Part shown: one piece after another, positions 44,481-54,000 of the stretch
How positions within the stretch are numbered: the stretch's first letter is position 1
How the letters are laid out: every line of letters starts with the position of its first letter
NCBI GenBank assembly: GCA_020846975.1
Contig: JADLCX010000061.1
Location: forward strand, 1-64,000
Direction: 5' to 3'
Length of the DNA: 64,000 bases
From: Phycisphaerales bacterium
Lineage (GTDB): Bacteria > Planctomycetota > Phycisphaerae > Phycisphaerales > UBA1924
The notes under the pieces: model-generated
What the model was told of the DNA's origin: nothing
Database searches by the model: none
The model's input: the letters and a program-made list of their open reading frames with translations, nothing else
Position numbers and translations under genes: made by a program

Positions 44481-45857
44481 ATGAGAACGATCGCGAAGCG
44501 ATGTCCCGTGGGCGCGGCCGTTGCGCTGATGGGGCTGGCCGGGTGCCAGAGTTACGCCCCGCGGCCTCTTGATGAAGCGGCGAGCATGTCGGAGTTTCTG
44601 GAGCGTGCGCCCGACTCTCCCCGGGTCGAGGACTTCGTGCGCCAACTCAACCAGGGGAGCGGGAAGCCTCGCGTGTTCGATGCGGCGGACGGACTGGATG
44701 TGTGGGAAGCCGAGGCCGTCGCGCTGGTGTACAACAGCGGGCTTCGGAGGGCGCGGCTTCGGGCGGGCGTCGCTTCGGCCGAGGCCGCGGAGGCTGGGTT
44801 GTGGGAGGATCCGGAACTCGGCGTGGACCTGACCCGCATCCTCGAGTCGGTCGAGAACCCGTGGAAGATCTTCTCGACGGTGGCGTTCACGCTGCCGATC
44901 TCCGGTCGATTGGAACTGGAGAAGCAGCGGGCGGGGCTGGAGCACGCGGCGGAACTGACGAGAGTATGGGCGGCGGAGTGGGGCGTGCGGATGGAGGTTC
45001 GGCGGGCGTGGATCGAATGGTCGTCGGCGCACGAACGGGCGCGCGTGCTGGGGGAGTTTGCCGAACGGATCGATGCGCTGGTCGCGATCGTTGATCGTGT
45101 CGAGCGAGCGGGCGAGATGAGCCGGGTTGAGGCGAGGCTGTTCCGCATCGAGCAGGCCGGAGCGCGGACGGAGGCGGAGCGGTTCCGGCGCGAGGAAGAG
45201 GTGCGACGGCTGGAACTCAAGCAACTGCTGGGGCTCTCCCCGTCGGCGACGGTGGGGCTGAACCCGGAGGGCGCGTGGGCGGATGCGGATGCGGAATCCC
45301 TTCGTGCGGCATCGCTGGAGCGGAGCCCCGCGATCGCCGTGGCTCGGGCGGAGTACGAGGTCTCGGAGCGGACGCTGGAGCTCGAGGTTCGCAAGCAGTA
45401 CCCGGACCTCAAGATCGGGCCGGGCTACGGGCGCGAGGACGGGCAGGACCAGTTCCTGCTCGGGCTTGCTGTTCCACTGCCGGTGCTGAACGCCAATCGA
45501 CAGGCGATCGCCCGGGCGACCGCGGAACGGGAACTGCGGCGTGCCGAGTGGGAGGGTGAGCGAGAGGGCGTGATCGGCGGGTTCGAGACCGCCTCGAAGC
45601 GGCTGGAGGTTGCGACGGCCGAGCGAAGATCACTCGAAGAGGGGCTCGCGCCGCTGGCCGATCAGCAGTATTCGGAGGCGCGGCGGCTCGCGGAGCTCGG
45701 CGAGGTCAACACGCTGCTGATGCTGGAGTCGATCAAGTCGCAGCGCGAGGCCAAGCGGCGGGTGCTGGATGCGCGGGCCGCGGAACGGCTCGCGGAGATA
45801 CAGGTGCAGGAGATCGCGGGTCCGACCGAGGATCGCCGGGAGAATCAGACACCATGA
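44481..45857 (+). CDS. TolC-family outer-membrane efflux lipoprotein (CzcC-like)
   Basis: A 458-residue outer-membrane channel of a tripartite RND system. Lipobox LAGC gives a lipidated Cys at 22. Long amphipathic helical stretches with the two internal TolC repeats are visible (ALVYNSGLRRARLRAGVASAE and ERSPAIAVARAEYEVSERTL mark the starts of repeats one and two). The stop overlaps the next start (ATGA), so the adaptor is coupled. Confidence 0.9.
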   Translation: MRTIAKRCPVGAAVALMGLAGCQSYAPRPLDEAASMSEFLERAPDSPRVEDFVRQLNQGSGKPRVFDAADGLDVWEAEAVALVYNSGLRRARLRAGVASAEAAEAGLWEDPELGVDLTRILESVENPWKIFSTVAFTLPISGRLELEKQRAGLEHAAELTRVWAAEWGVRMEVRRAWIEWSSAHERARVLGEFAERIDALVAIVDRVERAGEMSRVEARLFRIEQAGARTEAERFRREEEVRRLELKQLLGLSPSATVGLNPEGAWADADAESLRAASLERSPAIAVARAEYEVSERTLELEVRKQYPDLKIGPGYGREDGQDQFLLGLAVPLPVLNANRQAIARATAERELRRAEWEGEREGVIGGFETASKRLEVATAERRSLEEGLAPLADQQYSEARRLAELGEVNTLLMLESIKSQREAKRRVLDARAAERLAEIQVQEIAGPTEDRRENQTP

Positions 45858-47209
45858 GACCAATGTTCTTTGCCGTGGCGATACTGGCGTGGATGAACGC
45901 GGGATGCGAGCGTGGGCCGGCGAACGGCCACAGCGAGCACGCGGACGATGCGCCGGCGCAGCAGTCGTCGCCCGCGGTGACCAACCGCGTGGATGTGCCG
46001 GCGGCGGTTCGCCGGAACCTGGGTGTCACGTTCGCGAAGGTCGAAGCGCGGAACGTGGCTCAGACGCTGCGCGTGCCCGGTCGCTTCGAGCTCTTGCCGA
46101 CGGCGAGGCGGGAGTACCACACGCCCCTGGCCGGGCGCGTCGAACTGCTGGTGAACCAGTTTCAGCGGGTCGAGCCCGGCACGCCGCTCTATCGCGTGGA
46201 CGCGGCGGCGTGGCGGGACCTTCACGAGCAGATCTCGGCGGCGAGGGCGAAGGTGGAATCGATGGGTCCGCTTCGCGAGGCGCACCGTGTTCACGAGCGG
46301 AGCCTTGCGGACAAGGTCGCGTTGTGGCAGGACCGCCTCAAGCAGCTCGAAGAGATCCGCGCGGCCGGGGGCGGCAGCGCGGCCCAGTTCACCGAGGCTC
46401 GGGCCACGCTCAACGCGACGCAGGCCGAGCTGGCCGACGTGATGGAGAAGAACGCCGAACTGGACGCCGAGCAGAAGCGCGTCGAGGCCGACCTGCGTGC
46501 GCTGAACTCCCGGCATGACCTCCTGGTTCGCGCGGGCAACTGCGGAGACACGCACGCGGGACCGGACCCCGGGTCCGGCTACACCGTGTGCGCGATCGCC
46601 CCGGGGATCGTGGAGGCGCTCGGGCTTACGCCCGGCGGCCTGGCGGAAGAGAACGGGCATGTTCTGACGGTTGTGCAGCCGAACCAGATCCGGTTCCGGG
46701 CGCGGGGCCTGCAATCGGACCTGGGGCGCCTTAGCGACGGCCTGCCGGCAAGGATCGTGCCGCCGCAGGGTGGGAGCATCGATCCGCAGGCATCGCTGTC
46801 GGGCAAGCTGCGGCTTGGGCTGACCGCCGATGCCGACGAGCGCACGCTCGACCTGATCGTGGAGCCCGAGGGGAGCGTGGTGTGGGCTCGCGCGGGCGTC
46901 TCGGCCCATCTGGAGATCACCCTCGCGGGAGGGCAACCGGAACTCGCGATCCCGGTCTCGGCGGTCATCCGTGACGGCACGACACCCATCATCTTCCGGC
47001 GCGACCCCGCCAACCCCGACAAGGCGATCCGGATGGCCGCGGACCTGGGCATCTCGGACGGGCGCTGGGTCGTCATCTCGAGCGGCGTCAAGGAAGGCGA
47101 CGAGGTCGTCGTCGGCGGCAACTACCAACTCATGCTCGCGACGAGCGGCTCGGCGCCCAAGGGCGGGCACTTCCACTCCGACGGCACCTTCCACGAGGGA
47201 GAGCACTGA
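45854..47209 (+). CDS. RND efflux periplasmic adaptor lipoprotein (CzcB-like)
   Basis: A 451-residue membrane-fusion protein that bridges the RND pump and the outer-membrane channel. Lipobox NAGC gives Cys18. Barrel-sandwich segments flank an alpha-helical hairpin: RVELLVNQFQRVEPGTPLYR before it, APGIVEALGLTPGG after it. A beta-barrel domain follows (ELAIPVSAVIRDG, VKEGDEVVVGGNY). His-rich ends (HSEHADDAPAQ near the N-terminus, GGHFHSDGTFHEGEH at the C-terminus) fit a metal-related role. Starts inside the previous stop (ATGA) and ends 3 bp before the pump gene. Confidence 0.9.
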   Translation: MRPMFFAVAILAWMNAGCERGPANGHSEHADDAPAQQSSPAVTNRVDVPAAVRRNLGVTFAKVEARNVAQTLRVPGRFELLPTARREYHTPLAGRVELLVNQFQRVEPGTPLYRVDAAAWRDLHEQISAARAKVESMGPLREAHRVHERSLADKVALWQDRLKQLEEIRAAGGGSAAQFTEARATLNATQAELADVMEKNAELDAEQKRVEADLRALNSRHDLLVRAGNCGDTHAGPDPGSGYTVCAIAPGIVEALGLTPGGLAEENGHVLTVVQPNQIRFRARGLQSDLGRLSDGLPARIVPPQGGSIDPQASLSGKLRLGLTADADERTLDLIVEPEGSVVWARAGVSAHLEITLAGGQPELAIPVSAVIRDGTTPIIFRRDPANPDKAIRMAADLGISDGRWVVISSGVKEGDEVVVGGNYQLMLATSGSAPKGGHFHSDGTFHEGEH

Positions 47210-47212
47210 CCC

Positions 47213-50200
47213 ATGCTGGCCAGACTCATCGCCTTCAGTCTCAAGCAATCCTCGCTGGTCGTCGCGGCCGCGGGCGTCCTGCTGCTGCTCGCGGGGCTCA
47301 AGGTTCGCGAGATGCCGGTGGACGTTTTCCCGGAACTCAACGCCCCGACCGTGGTCGTGATGACCGAGACGGGCGGGCTGGCCGCGGACGAGGTGGAACT
47401 GAACGTGACGTTCCCCATCGAGACCGCGGTGAACGGACTGCCGGGCACGCGCCGGGTGCGATCGGCCAGCGCGACGAGCCTGTCGATCGTGTGGGTCGAG
47501 TTCGACTGGGGCACGGACATCTACCGCGCGCGTCAACTGGTCTCGGAGCGGCTCTCGGCGGTGCGGGAGAGCCTCCCGCCCGACGCGCACGCCGAGATCA
47601 CGCCGGTGACCAGCATCACGGGCGAGGTCATGCTCATGGCGCTCTCCTCTCCCGACGGCTCGGTCTCGCCGCTGGACCTGCGCTCGTTCGCGGAGTTCGA
47701 CCTGCGGAACAAGCTGCTGGCGGTGCCGGGGGTGGCCCAGGTGGTCGCGATCGGCGGCGAACTGCCGCAGTACCAGATCAACGTGCGTCAGGACCGGCTG
47801 GCGCTGTACGGCCTGACCATCAGCGACGTGGTGGAGGCGGCCCGCGGCGCGCACAGCACGGCGAGCGCGGGCTACCTCGCCGATGTGGAGCACCTTGAAC
47901 TGCCGATCCGCCAGATGGCCCGCGTCACCAGCGTCGCCGATATCGAGCAGACGCTGGTGAAGTATCACAACGGCGCGCCGGTCACCATCGGGCAGGTGGC
48001 CGACGTCCGGCTCGGCCCCTCGCCCAAGCGGGGCACGGCCGCCGACCGCGGGCTGCCCGCGGTGGTCGTGAGCGTTCAGAAAAGCCCGGGCACGAACACG
48101 CTGGACCTGACCGTGCAACTGGACCGCGTGCTCGACCAGGTCGAGAAGGCGATGCCTCAGGGCATGGTCCTCAACCGCGATCCGTTCCGCGCGTCGCGGT
48201 TCATCGACCGTTCGATCCACAACGTCGTGAAGGTGCTCGTCGAGGCGAGCGTGATCGTGGCCGTGATCCTGGTCCTGTTCCTGCTGAACATCCGTGCCAC
48301 GATCGTCACGCTCACGGCCCTGCCGCTCTCGCTGGCTGTCGCGCTGCTCCTGCTCTGGGCGTGGGGCCTGTCGATCAACGTGATGACGCTCGGCGGGCTG
48401 GCGGTGGCGATCGGGGAGCTTGTGGACGACGCCATCATCGGCGTCGAGAACGTGCTGCGGCGGCTGCGGCAGAATGCCGGGGTGCCGATCGCGGAGCGTC
48501 GTTCGTGGGTCGATGTCATCTACGAGGCCAACCTGGAGATCCGATCACCGGTCCTGTTCGCCACGATCATCATCTGCATGGTGTTCGTGCCGCTGCTGTT
48601 CCTGCGCGGCCTGGAGGGCCGGTTCTTCCAGCCGCTGGGGATCGCGTACATCACGTCCATTCTGGCCTCCCTGCTGGTGGCGTTGACGGTCACGCCCGCG
48701 CTGTGCAAGTGGCTCTTCCGCGGGGTGTTTGGCGGGCGATCGTCCGGGTCGACGGGGGAAGCCCACGACTCGGCGCACGAGCACGGCGGATGGCTCGTGC
48801 GCTCGCTCAAGAAGGTCTACGAGCCCGCGCTCCGGGGCGCGCTGCGCCGCCGTGGCATCGTTCTGGGCGGCATGGGGCTGCTCACCGTGTTGTCCCTGTT
48901 GCTGGTCTCGACCTTCGGCACCTCGTTCCTGCCCGGGTTCAAGGAGGGCACGTTCACGGTCTTTCTCATGGCGCCGCCCGGCACATCGCTGGGCGAGAGC
49001 AACCGCGCGGCCTCCGGCGTCGAGCACCAGCTCGCGGAGATCGAGGGCGTGCAGAGCGTCACCCGGCGCACCGGGCGCGCCGAACGCGACGAGCACGCCG
49101 AGCCGGTGAGCAGTTCGGAGATCGAGGTCACCATGCGCGCGGGCGTCGATCAGGAGCGGATCCGCGCCGAGATCGACCGCATCATCAGCAATATCCCGGG
49201 CATGACCACCATGGTTGGTCAGCCCATCGAGCACAGGCTGTCGCACGTGCTCTCGGGCACGCCCGCGGCGATCGCGATCAATGTCTACGGGGACAGCCTC
49301 GACACGCTCCGCACGCTGGCCAAGCAGATCGAGACCGAGCTCAAAGCGATCCCGGGAACACGGGACGTCGCGGCCAACCGCGAGGTGATGATCACGTCGC
49401 TCCCGATCCGGTATCGCCCGCAGGACCTGGCCGCGGCGGGGCTCTCGCCGGTTTCCGCCGCCGAGCAGGTCCAGCAGGCGCTGTACGGGGAGACGGTCGC
49501 GGAGGTGAACCAGGGGGTGCGTCGCTACGAGATGGTCGTGCGGCTGGCCGAGAGCGAGCGGGAGCGCATCGACCAGGTGATGGACCTGAAACTCCGCGGC
49601 GCGGGCGGGGCGATCGTGGGACTGCGCGAGGTCGCCGACATCGGGCCGGAGCGCACGAGCAACCTCATCGCGCGGGAGAACGCGCAGCGCAAGGCGGTCA
49701 TCTCGACCAACGTCGCCGAGGGCTACAACCTGGGGCAGCTCGTGCGCCAGGTCCAGGCGCGCGTCGATCCCATCGTCGCGAGGGCGGGGTACACCGTGCA
49801 CTACGGGGGTCAGTTCGAGGCGCAGCAGTCCGCGAGCCGCACGATCTACATCATGGGCGCGGGCGTGGCCGTGTTCATGTTCATGCTGCTCCAGCTCTCG
49901 ACCGGGAGCGCGAAGGTGGCCGCGCTGGTCATGCTCAACCTCCCGCTGGCCCTGATCGGCGGGATCGTCGCGATCTACCTCACCGAGTCTCCCGCGTTGA
50001 TCCCCAATACGCTCGCGCTGTTCGGCCTGGGTTCCGGGCGGTACGTGCCGCCGGTCATCTCCATCGCGAGCATGGTCGGGTTTGTGACCCTGTTCGGAAT
50101 CGCCGTGCGCAACGGCATCCTGCTGGTCAACCACTACGACCACCTTCAGAAGCACGAGGGCAAGTCGATCGCCGAGTCCATCGTTCAGGGCTCGATGGAG

Positions 50201-50473
50201 CGGCTGGTGCCGATCCTCATGACAGCGCTGACGGCAGCGCTGGGGTTGATCCCGCTCGCGCTGGCGAAGGGTCGGCCGGGAAGCGAGTTGCTCGCGCCGC
50301 TGGCGATCGTCGTGCTGGGCGGGCTGATGTCGTCCACGGTTCTGAACCTGTTCGTCGTGCCGGCGGGGTACGCGATGGCGTTCAGGGTCAGGCTCGCGTC
50401 GGCGGAGCAGCCGAGTATTCTTTCCAGACTCGCGAAGAAGGTCGCAAGAAGGTCCGTTCACACCAACCCCTGA
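47213..50473 (+). CDS. Heavy-metal efflux RND transporter (CzcA/CusA family)
   Basis: This 1086-residue inner-membrane proton antiporter drives export of metal ions. It shows the RND topology: N-terminal VREMPVDVFPELNAPTV, two large periplasmic loops and twelve membrane helices. Helix 4 reads GGLAVAIGELVDDAIIGVE. CzcA-type zinc/cobalt pumps usually have a DFG-x3-DG signature at this point and CusA-type copper/silver pumps an AIGAMVDAAIV signature; this one is closer to the latter but matches neither. The substrate metal is therefore open. Confidence 0.93.
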   Translation: MLARLIAFSLKQSSLVVAAAGVLLLLAGLKVREMPVDVFPELNAPTVVVMTETGGLAADEVELNVTFPIETAVNGLPGTRRVRSASATSLSIVWVEFDWGTDIYRARQLVSERLSAVRESLPPDAHAEITPVTSITGEVMLMALSSPDGSVSPLDLRSFAEFDLRNKLLAVPGVAQVVAIGGELPQYQINVRQDRLALYGLTISDVVEAARGAHSTASAGYLADVEHLELPIRQMARVTSVADIEQTLVKYHNGAPVTIGQVADVRLGPSPKRGTAADRGLPAVVVSVQKSPGTNTLDLTVQLDRVLDQVEKAMPQGMVLNRDPFRASRFIDRSIHNVVKVLVEASVIVAVILVLFLLNIRATIVTLTALPLSLAVALLLLWAWGLSINVMTLGGLAVAIGELVDDAIIGVENVLRRLRQNAGVPIAERRSWVDVIYEANLEIRSPVLFATIIICMVFVPLLFLRGLEGRFFQPLGIAYITSILASLLVALTVTPALCKWLFRGVFGGRSSGSTGEAHDSAHEHGGWLVRSLKKVYEPALRGALRRRGIVLGGMGLLTVLSLLLVSTFGTSFLPGFKEGTFTVFLMAPPGTSLGESNRAASGVEHQLAEIEGVQSVTRRTGRAERDEHAEPVSSSEIEVTMRAGVDQERIRAEIDRIISNIPGMTTMVGQPIEHRLSHVLSGTPAAIAINVYGDSLDTLRTLAKQIETELKAIPGTRDVAANREVMITSLPIRYRPQDLAAAGLSPVSAAEQVQQALYGETVAEVNQGVRRYEMVVRLAESERERIDQVMDLKLRGAGGAIVGLREVADIGPERTSNLIARENAQRKAVISTNVAEGYNLGQLVRQVQARVDPIVARAGYTVHYGGQFEAQQSASRTIYIMGAGVAVFMFMLLQLSTGSAKVAALVMLNLPLALIGGIVAIYLTESPALIPNTLALFGLGSGRYVPPVISIASMVGFVTLFGIAVRNGILLVNHYDHLQKHEGKSIAESIVQGSMERLVPILMTALTAALGLIPLALAKGRPGSELLAPLAIVVLGGLMSSTVLNLFVVPAGYAMAFRVRLASAEQPSILSRLAKKVARRSVHTNP

Positions 50474-50490
50474 TTCAAGGAGTTCGCAAG

Positions 50491-51051
50491 ATGTCCCTTG
50501 CCGTTCGCACAATCGTCCTCATGTCCGGCGTCGCGGTCGCGACGGCCGGCGCCGCACTCTCGGGTTGCGACAAGCCCGCCGGGCCGGCCCCCACCAAGAC
50601 GGCGGCCAAGCCGCAGGCTCCGAGCAAGCCCGATGGGCACGATCATGGCTCCGCGGACAAGCACGACCATGGGACTGCGGACAAGCACGACCATGACCAC
50701 GCCGATGACCATGACCACGACCATGACCACGGTCCGGCCACCGCGCTGGGTGAGCAGAGCGTCGGCGGCTTCGGCATCAAGGTCTCACGCGATGGTGGGG
50801 TGACGCCGGGCAGCGACGCCCCGATCGATGCGCAAGTGACGGGCGGCTCGGCGAAGGTGTCAGCGGTGCGATTCTGGATCGGGACCGAGGATGCCAAGGG
50901 CTCGGTGAAGGCCAAGGCCGAACTCGAGAAGGACAACTGGCACACGCACGTGGAGGTGCCCAAGCCTCTTCCCGACGGGAGCAAGCTGTGGATCGAGATC
51001 GAGACCGAGAAGGGCGAGCGGGTCGTCGCCGGGTTTGATCTGAAGATGTGA
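50491..51051 (+). CDS. His-rich putative metal-binding lipoprotein, last gene of the efflux operon
   Basis: A 186-residue lipoprotein (lipobox LSGC, Cys26). Residues about 49-82 are a run of His-Asp repeats (GHDHG, KHDHG, KHDHDHADDHDHDHDHG) that should bind Zn, Cu, Ni or Co. A beta-rich C-terminal domain follows (about 90-186, VSAVRFWIGTEDAKG ... WHTHVEVPKPLPDGSKLWIE), perhaps FixH/YtkA-like. AAGGAG gives a strong ribosome site 18 bp after the pump gene. It may be a metal buffer handing substrate to the pump. Confidence 0.8.
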   Translation: MSLAVRTIVLMSGVAVATAGAALSGCDKPAGPAPTKTAAKPQAPSKPDGHDHGSADKHDHGTADKHDHDHADDHDHDHDHGPATALGEQSVGGFGIKVSRDGGVTPGSDAPIDAQVTGGSAKVSAVRFWIGTEDAKGSVKAKAELEKDNWHTHVEVPKPLPDGSKLWIEIETEKGERVVAGFDLKM

Positions 51052-51107
51052 ACCCGGCGGAGCGGGCCCGGATCGGCCGCCGCACCGATACAGTGGTGCC
51101 GACGCCC

Positions 51108-51194
51108 GGGCCCGTGGCGGAACGGCAGACGCAGCGGACTTAAAATCCGCGGCCGGTTCATCCCGGCGTGTGGGTTCAACTCCCACCGGGCCCA
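51108..51194 (+). tRNA. tRNA-Leu (anticodon UAA)
   Basis: An 87-nt class II tRNA folds by eye. The acceptor stem is GGGCCCG with CGGGCCC. The anticodon stem GCGGA/TCCGC encloses loop CTTAAAA with anticodon TAA. A long variable arm (GCCGG ... CCGGC) follows, then T-arm GTGGG/CCCAC with loop TTCAACT. The discriminator is A. CCA is not encoded. It decodes UUA (and UUG by wobble). Confidence 0.93.
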
Positions 51195-51226
51195 TTGGCA
51201 CGAGCGGATCGGTATGGCAAAAAGAG

Positions 51227-51257
51227 AAAGGGCGCCGGGAGAACCCGGCGCCCTTTT
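51227..51257. terminator. Strong bidirectional rho-independent terminator
   Basis: A perfect 13-bp stem AAAGGGCGCCGGG/CCCGGCGCCCTTT with a 4-base loop, flanked by A-rich sequence on the left and TTTT on the right. It serves the tRNA-Leu gene from the left and the large secreted-protein gene from the right. Confidence 0.9.
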
Positions 51258-51284
51258 GAATGGATCGGAACGATTGACGGTGGA

Positions 51285-53651
51285 TCAGCAGGGCGTGAAG
51301 TAGGCGTCGACGAAGTCGAACACGTCCTGGACCGACGTGCTGGAATCGCCGTTGAAGTCGGCGTTGCCGCCGGCGTAGTCACCGATGAAATCGAAGATGT
51401 CCTGGACGCTCACACCGTTGACGCCGTTCCAGTCGGCGGGGCAGAGGTCGACGCACGCCGTGGTCTTGATGATGAAGTCATCGATAGCGGCTTCGACGAT
51501 CTGATCGGTTCCCGTGTCGCGGGCGACGAAGCGGAACTTCATGTTCGCGGTGAGCGGGATGGAGATCGGGGCCTGGGCGAGGTTCCACTGGCTGGCGCCT
51601 GCGCTGGCGGGAACGGTCTCGATGTTGCTCCAGGTCTGGCCGCCGTCGTTGCTGACATCGACAACCAGCGGGTCCTCGCGGGCCTGGGTCGAGATGCCGC
51701 TGATGAACCAGCGCCAGTACTCGACGCGGGCGGTGAGGGTGTTCGAGAGGTCGACGATCGGCGAGAACAACGTGGTGGTTCCGCCATCAACATCGGCGGC
51801 CGAAACGTTGCCGCCGATCGGGCCCTGGCCGGTGAACCAGCAGTTGCTTCCGCCGTGCGCGGTCTCGGGCTGGATGTTGACATTTCCGGAACCGGGGTTG
51901 AAGAGCGAGCCGTTCGGATCGCCGCGCACCCAGCGCCCGGCGGTCGCGGTGTCTGCCGGATCGGATGCCCAACCCGTGTCGGTCTCGAAGTTCTGCGCGG
52001 ACTTGTCGGCGGCGACGCCGACCGGGCGCACGACGGGACCGGCCGCACCGGCGAGCGGGGCGGTCACGGCGCCGGAAGTTGTGCCCTCGGCCTGGACGTA
52101 GAAGGACACGAAGTTGCCGCAGTTGGCGCCGGGGACCTCGGCCTGGAACTCGCTGGGATTGCCCGTGGCGGTCATGGCGATCGAGGTGAAGGGGTCGGCG
52201 GAGTTGGTGGAGTGCCGGTAGAACAGGCGGGTTGAGCCGGGCTGGACCTGGTCGTTCCCGGCGAAAATCGTGGCGCGGATGGTGGTGCCGACCGTCGGCG
52301 GGATCAGTTCGGGGACGCTCGCCATGTCGAGCACGACGCGCACGTTGCGCGGCACGAAGACGGTCGGGACGGGGATTCCCGGGATGGAGACCTCGGTGAA
52401 GGTGTTATCGCCGGTGCCGGGCTTGAAGAGTTCGATCACCATCGGGTTGGCGGTGCCGGGCTGGGCGTTGGTGTCGAAGCGGAAGTTGTAGAGGGTGCCC
52501 CAACGCAGCGCGTTGGCGTTGGTGTTCGACGCGAACGTTTCGGTCGCCCAGCGGACCTGAGTCGTGGTGAACGAGTTGGCCCAATCCGCGCCGCTGAAGT
52601 CACGGGCGGTGGTGTTGGGTTGCGAGGGGTTGGTGGGGATGCCGTCGCCGCTGTGGTACGGGGCATCGTGGAAGCCGATGTTCTCGGGGAACGCGCCCTG
52701 GACGATGGGGACGCGGACGCCGCCGGCGCACCGCTCGCTGGTCAGGTTCTGGATCGCGTACTCGTAGTGCCAGGTGCCGTCGTTGTTGTCGGTGACCTTG
52801 GCGGCGATCCAGAAGCGGCCGTCACCGGGGATGTCCACCGAGACGAGTGTCACGTTCGGATCGGGCGTGTTGGCGCCGAGGCCGTGGTCGCGCCAGGCCT
52901 GGATCGCGGGCTTGGTGCACTGCGTGCTGCCCGCCCACGTGTACGAGACGCTGGTGGGCGAGGTGTAGGTCAGGTTGACCTTTCGGTACGAAGCGTTGTT
53001 GGCGCTGTGGCCCGCGGCGGCGTCATCGGCGGTCACGTACTGACCCTCGACGAAGTACTGGGCGCCGACGTTCTGGGCGGGCACCAGGTCCACGTCCGCG
53101 ACCTGCAGACGGCGCGGGAGGATGCCGTTGTACGCGGGCTCCGCGTGCGGGTAGGTGAACACGCCGGTGGTCGGGTTGACCTGCCAACGCGGGCCGAGGT
53201 TGCCCTGACTGCCGTTGAGCGAAGCGACGTAGGGGTCTGAGCAGCCGACGCCGAGCACCGCGCCGCCCTGGCCGTTGCAGGTCGAGCAGAGGTTCTGGGT
53301 GAGGGCCGTGAAGCCGTGCTTGAGCCAGGACATGCCGATCTGCTCGAAGCGACCGTTCTTCAAGCGGAACATGTTCTGACCGATGACCGGGTGCTGGTTG
53401 TTGTTGGCGACCCAGAGGAGGTTCTGGGTGCCGATGTTGCACGAGATGGTTCCCACGGCGAAGGCGTGCATGCCGTTCGTGCCGCCGCTGTACTGCATGT
53501 CGCTGAGGTCGCCGACGATCACGTCGGGACCGGTCGGGAAGGGCGCGGTGCGGTTGCACTCCGGCGGACGGGGCTGTGCGGAGGCAACTCCACACGCCGA
53601 CACGATGGCGGCAAGGGCAAGCATGCGACAACCGACGGTCTTCGGCTTCAT
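51285..53651 (-). CDS. Large secreted multidomain protein with two-motif dockerin-like C-terminus
   Basis: A 788-residue exported protein. After a signal peptide (about 1-25), residues up to about 400 are homologous to the protein at 40242-41630 (CNIGT, FRLKNGRFEQIG, CSTCNGQGG, SVDIPGDGR, IGFHDAPYHSG, ANALRWGTLYNFRF). A beta-rich region follows, then a domain of about 180 residues resembling surface choice-of-anchor or MAM-like modules (TDTGWASDPADTATAGRWV ... YWRWFIS). The end has two EF-hand-like motifs (DWNGVNGVSVQDIFDFI; DFNGDSSTSVQDVFDFV) finishing TPC. GGAGG lies 9 bases before ATG 53651, deciding this start over the ATG at 53660. Function is unknown. Confidence 0.87.
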   Translation of the reverse strand: MKPKTVGCRMLALAAIVSACGVASAQPRPPECNRTAPFPTGPDVIVGDLSDMQYSGGTNGMHAFAVGTISCNIGTQNLLWVANNNQHPVIGQNMFRLKNGRFEQIGMSWLKHGFTALTQNLCSTCNGQGGAVLGVGCSDPYVASLNGSQGNLGPRWQVNPTTGVFTYPHAEPAYNGILPRRLQVADVDLVPAQNVGAQYFVEGQYVTADDAAAGHSANNASYRKVNLTYTSPTSVSYTWAGSTQCTKPAIQAWRDHGLGANTPDPNVTLVSVDIPGDGRFWIAAKVTDNNDGTWHYEYAIQNLTSERCAGGVRVPIVQGAFPENIGFHDAPYHSGDGIPTNPSQPNTTARDFSGADWANSFTTTQVRWATETFASNTNANALRWGTLYNFRFDTNAQPGTANPMVIELFKPGTGDNTFTEVSIPGIPVPTVFVPRNVRVVLDMASVPELIPPTVGTTIRATIFAGNDQVQPGSTRLFYRHSTNSADPFTSIAMTATGNPSEFQAEVPGANCGNFVSFYVQAEGTTSGAVTAPLAGAAGPVVRPVGVAADKSAQNFETDTGWASDPADTATAGRWVRGDPNGSLFNPGSGNVNIQPETAHGGSNCWFTGQGPIGGNVSAADVDGGTTTLFSPIVDLSNTLTARVEYWRWFISGISTQAREDPLVVDVSNDGGQTWSNIETVPASAGASQWNLAQAPISIPLTANMKFRFVARDTGTDQIVEAAIDDFIIKTTACVDLCPADWNGVNGVSVQDIFDFIGDYAGGNADFNGDSSTSVQDVFDFVDAYFTPC

Positions 53652-54000
53652 TCGGGACATCCTCCCTGGGCACCCGAGCGGGTGCCTGTAACGTGGTGGT
53701 GAACTGGACCAACGCCAACCGAACGCTAAGTCTACAACATTTTTGCTGAGCGTGATACCCGAAAAAAGACCTACTTTCGGGATAAGAGTGGATTTGTACG
53801 CAAGGGGACGCGCCGGGGTTGCTGCTCCGGCCCGGATTCCCGAACAATTTGTTCGAGTGGATAATGTCGGGGCTGGCTCATGGATTTGCTCGGGCCAATC
53901 GCCCGCCTAAACTCACCCCCCTTACCCCCAGGCTGGGCCCTGTCGGAACGCTCGAAGCGGTTCCGGCGGTTCGGCTGAGTCCCGCTCAGGAGTTCTGCAC
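53652..54000. other. 349-bp divergent region between secreted protein and rpsP
   Basis: Promoters for both genes should lie here. The segment 53735-53800 is AT-richer and contains a 7-bp hairpin CCCGAAA/TTTCGGG (53758-53781). I could not assign a promoter with confidence and see no small gene. Confidence 0.4.

Noticed and set aside
45845..48220. A long minus-strand open frame across the efflux operon
   Set aside because: It is opposite the adaptor and pump genes, with Arg/His-rich random composition and no domain.
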